DNA of 6,928 nucleotides from Myxococcales bacterium (GTDB taxonomy: Bacteria; Myxococcota_A; Polyangia; Polyangiales; Polyangiaceae): the NCBI GenBank assembly GCA_023248785.1, contig JAHFDX010000198.1:1-6928 (forward strand). Reading direction: 5' to 3'. The translations under genes were made by a program, and so were the position numbers. Position 1 is the first letter of the stretch. Each line of letters starts with the position of its first letter. Below the pieces are notes generated by a model, which was not told where the DNA came from, did no database searches, and saw only the letters and a program-made list of their open reading frames with translations. Positions 5,249-6,928 of the stretch are shown one piece after another.

Positions 5249-6316
5249 ATGAACCGAAAGTCTCACAGAATTTGGTGGTTGGTTGGTGCCTCGGCGGCGT
5301 TTTTTGCCATGGCAGCCGTCGGTTTTGCTTGCTCAACCTCAACCGGCGTCAACGGAGACGCGGGTGTTGATGGCGGCACAGCCTCATCGTGCGATCAGAC
5401 GAAGTGCGCAGAGGGCAATAAGTGTATTGCGTCCTCGAAGGGCGATGTCGCGTGCCGGCGTCTGTGCAACTCGAACAGCGAGTGCCCCTCCGCGTATCAC
5501 TGCGAGAAGGATGGCACCGTGAACTATTGCGTCAGCGGCGCGCCCACAACGACCGGTGGCGAATGGGGAGTTGCTTGCAACCCCTCGCACGGTGGCAAGG
5601 ACAAGAACACGGATTGCAACCAAGCGTTCGACTTCAAGTGCTACGGCACAAGCCCGACCGATGGCAATTCGATCTGTACGCGTTACGATTGCACGAGCGA
5701 CAGCGATTGCTCGAGCACGTTCTACTGCGGTTCAGCTCGCACGTCGCCAAACGCGGACTCGACCGAAGTGAAGTACCGCGAGACCGTGAAGCTGTGCCTT
5801 CCTCGTGATTTTTGTGCTCCGTGCAATGCCGACACCGACTGCCGCGGAGGCCAACGTTGTATCGCGGGCACCGACAGCGTGAAGTTCTGCGCGTCGTCAT
5901 GCACCGACAACAACACGTGCGAAAAGTGGGCGGACTGCGCCGACAACGCAACGGCGGGCGTCAAACTCTGCACGCCGCGCGCGGGTGTTTGCAAAGGCGA
6001 CGGAAACCTTTGTTCGCCGTGCCGGTCGGATGCGGACTGCACGACGGGTATATGCGCGACGAACGACATCGCCACGACGGAGAAGTTCTGCACCGCGACG
6101 TCGAAGGTCGAATGCAAGAAGGAAACGACCGACGCAGGCAGCAAGCTCGTCGCCGACTGCCCAACCGCACCCGCCGGCGCGAGCGCTGCAGGCGTAGGGT
6201 GCGCGTACAGCCGCAGCAGCGACCTCCCCCTCAACGAGTGCTACGGCTATTACAAGTTCGGCGCGGACACGAACGACTACGGCTACGGCTGCTGGTCACG
6301 ACCCTACGGGAAGTAA
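5249..6316 (+). CDS. Secreted cysteine-rich repeat protein, probable lipoprotein
   Basis: The preferred start is the ATG at 5249, preceded by the purine-rich GGACAGAG; it gives a 355-aa protein opening with a classical signal sequence (MNRKSHR, hydrophobic core 9-25). The frame is open back to an ATG at 5120, but those 43 extra residues would bury the signal peptide. Cleavage or acylation at C28 (VGFAC) is plausible though the lipobox is not canonical; a Gly/Asp/Ser linker (31-46) follows. There are 37 cysteines (about 10%). Five units of the form C-x5-C-x(4-5)-C occur at 73/79/85, 148/154/160, 192/198/204, 218/224/230 and 258/264/269, several with an acidic DxDC or SEC sequence before the middle Cys. 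If C28 is lipidated, 36 remain, enough for 18 disulfides. Such Cys-rich surface proteins are common in Myxococcota genomes, mostly without known function; adhesion or binding is a guess. It ends in tandem stops (TAATAA). Divergent from the thioredoxin-lipoprotein operon. Confidence 0.85.
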   Translation: MNRKSHRIWWLVGASAAFFAMAAVGFACSTSTGVNGDAGVDGGTASSCDQTKCAEGNKCIASSKGDVACRRLCNSNSECPSAYHCEKDGTVNYCVSGAPTTTGGEWGVACNPSHGGKDKNTDCNQAFDFKCYGTSPTDGNSICTRYDCTSDSDCSSTFYCGSARTSPNADSTEVKYRETVKLCLPRDFCAPCNADTDCRGGQRCIAGTDSVKFCASSCTDNNTCEKWADCADNATAGVKLCTPRAGVCKGDGNLCSPCRSDADCTTGICATNDIATTEKFCTATSKVECKKETTDAGSKLVADCPTAPAGASAAGVGCAYSRSSDLPLNECYGYYKFGADTNDYGYGCWSRPYGK

Positions 6317-6332
6317 TAAGTTCCCCCACGCT

Positions 6333-6415
6333 TGTCATCCGTAAGACAAAGACCCCCTCTGCTTCACGCACCCGAGAGGGGGTGCTTCGCTCGCCGGTGC
6401 GAGCTCAGGATGACA
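6333..6415. repeat. 83-bp palindromic repeat with TGTCATCC/GGATGACA ends
   Basis: TGTCATCC at 6333-6340 and GGATGACA at 6408-6415 are perfect 8-bp inverted ends enclosing a second, internal 9-bp inverted repeat (6352-6383). Read on the minus strand it begins TGTCATCCTGAGC, carries GCGAAGC-like blocks and ends CTTACGGATGACA. This resembles the dispersed non-coding TGTCATCCTGAGC-type palindromes I know from several GC-rich bacterial phyla. It fills the gap between two convergent genes and contains the TGA stop (6407-6405) of the GMC oxidoreductase gene. The short end sequences and lack of an ORF would fit a MITE- or REP-like unit, but target-site duplications are not evident. Confidence 0.5.
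6340..6383 (-). terminator. Hairpin terminator between convergent genes
   Basis: ACCCCCTCT (6352-6360) and AGAGGGGGT (6375-6383) form a perfect 9-bp stem with a 14-nt loop. On the minus strand the stem is followed by CTTTGTCTTACGG, a T-rich tail, so it suits termination of the GMC oxidoreductase transcript. On the plus strand it lies about 35 bp after the cysteine-rich gene but lacks a T run. It could still work in both directions as a strong hairpin. Confidence 0.55.
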
Positions 6416-6928
6416 TTGATGATTGCCCGCTCATGCCATGCGCGATTCGCGCGGCCATGGCCATGATGGTGAGCTGAGGATTTACGCCGAGGCTCGTGGG
6501 CAAGATGCTGCCATCCGTCACAAATACGTTCGGCGCATCCCAGGTGGCGCCGTCTGCACGGACGACGCTCGTGCGGGGGTCTTTTCCCATGTGACACGTG
6601 CCCAGCGGATGCTGTGACGAACTTTCGATCTTCGACCCTTTGATTTGGTCGAACGGAAAGCTCGCAAGACCGTCACGATCGATCGGCTCGCTGCCAAAAA
6701 TGGGCAAAAATATTTCTTGGGCGCCCGCCTCAAGAAAAATCTCGGCCATTCTTCGAAGCAAGAGCGAAGTGCGCGCACGGTCTCTTCGGGACATTCGATA
6801 CGTAAGAAGTGGCTCACGACTGGGCAACGGCCAAACGCGCCCTTCACCGTCGTCGTGGAGCATGCCGCCAAAGATCGCCATGTGATCGATCTGATCACGG
6901 TAGCGCGCATGTTCAGCGGCGAAGCCCG
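6405..6928 (-). CDS. GMC-family oxidoreductase, C-terminal part (start outside window)
   Basis: 173 codons of the C-terminal part of a glucose-methanol-choline flavoprotein oxidoreductase are visible; whole family members are typically about 500-600 aa, so the FAD-binding N-terminus lies beyond the right edge. The diagnostic C-terminal blocks are present: HPLGTCHMG with the active-site His (codon 6611-6609), then NVFVTDGSILPTSLGVNPQ and LTIMAMAARIA. The Asn of GVNPQ (codon 6482-6480) is the usual second active-site residue. These enzymes oxidise alcohols or sterols with FAD; the substrate cannot be told from this part. The extreme C-terminus (SSMSS, stop TGA at 6407-6405) is encoded by the edge of a palindromic repeat, so the original stop codon may have been replaced. 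It is convergent with the cysteine-rich gene, with a hairpin terminator between them. Confidence 0.93.
   Translation of the reverse strand, partial: GFAAEHARYRDQIDHMAIFGGMLHDDGEGRVWPLPSREPLLTYRMSRRDRARTSLLLRRMAEIFLEAGAQEIFLPIFGSEPIDRDGLASFPFDQIKGSKIESSSQHPLGTCHMGKDPRTSVVRADGATWDAPNVFVTDGSILPTSLGVNPQLTIMAMAARIAHGMSGQSSMSS

Overview
The window reads as a chromosomal segment of a GC-rich Gram-negative bacterium, most likely a member of the Myxococcota (Polyangia-like). The reasons are several predicted lipoproteins with low-complexity Ser/Gly/Thr linkers, a secreted protein built from repeated C-x5-C-x5-C units, an outer-membrane barrel with a C-terminal Phe, and GC-rich palindromic repeats between genes. 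This placement is an inference from style; there is no rRNA or marker gene to prove it. No phage, transposase, CRISPR or defence gene is visible.

Left part (1-866): the C-terminal part of an unrecognised multi-pass membrane protein runs in from the left edge. Its stop codon lies inside a short repeat (GGGTTGAAGCCTCGC). A second copy of that repeat, exactly 100 bp further on, forms a hairpin that suits a terminator for a minus-strand tRNA-Val(GAC). Next comes a complete NAD-dependent epimerase/dehydratase (extended SDR) on the plus strand. It ends tail-to-tail against the next operon with a 4-bp overlap of the stop codons.

Centre (1856-5249): a minus-strand three-gene operon encodes a thioredoxin-fold lipoprotein (CTYC), a TlpA/ResA-like thioredoxin lipoprotein (CEPC) and a 621-aa outer-membrane beta-barrel protein resembling the DUF6029 family. 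The last two are joined by a GTGA start/stop overlap behind a perfect GGAGG ribosome site. A divergent intergenic region of about 140 bp separates this operon from a plus-strand gene for a secreted, probably lipid-anchored protein. That protein has 37 cysteines in 355 residues, arranged in five C-x5-C-x(4-5)-C units. The pairing of two cell-envelope thiol/disulfide proteins and a cysteine-bearing barrel with a divergently transcribed, disulfide-rich protein is the most interesting feature here. A functional link between them is inferred, not shown.

Right part (6317-6928): an 83-bp palindromic repeat bounded by TGTCATCC/GGATGACA contains a strong hairpin and the stop codon of the last gene, the C-terminal third or so of a GMC flavoprotein oxidoreductase that enters from the right edge on the minus strand. 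At both ends of the window, therefore, a palindromic repeat supplies the stop codon of the neighbouring gene.
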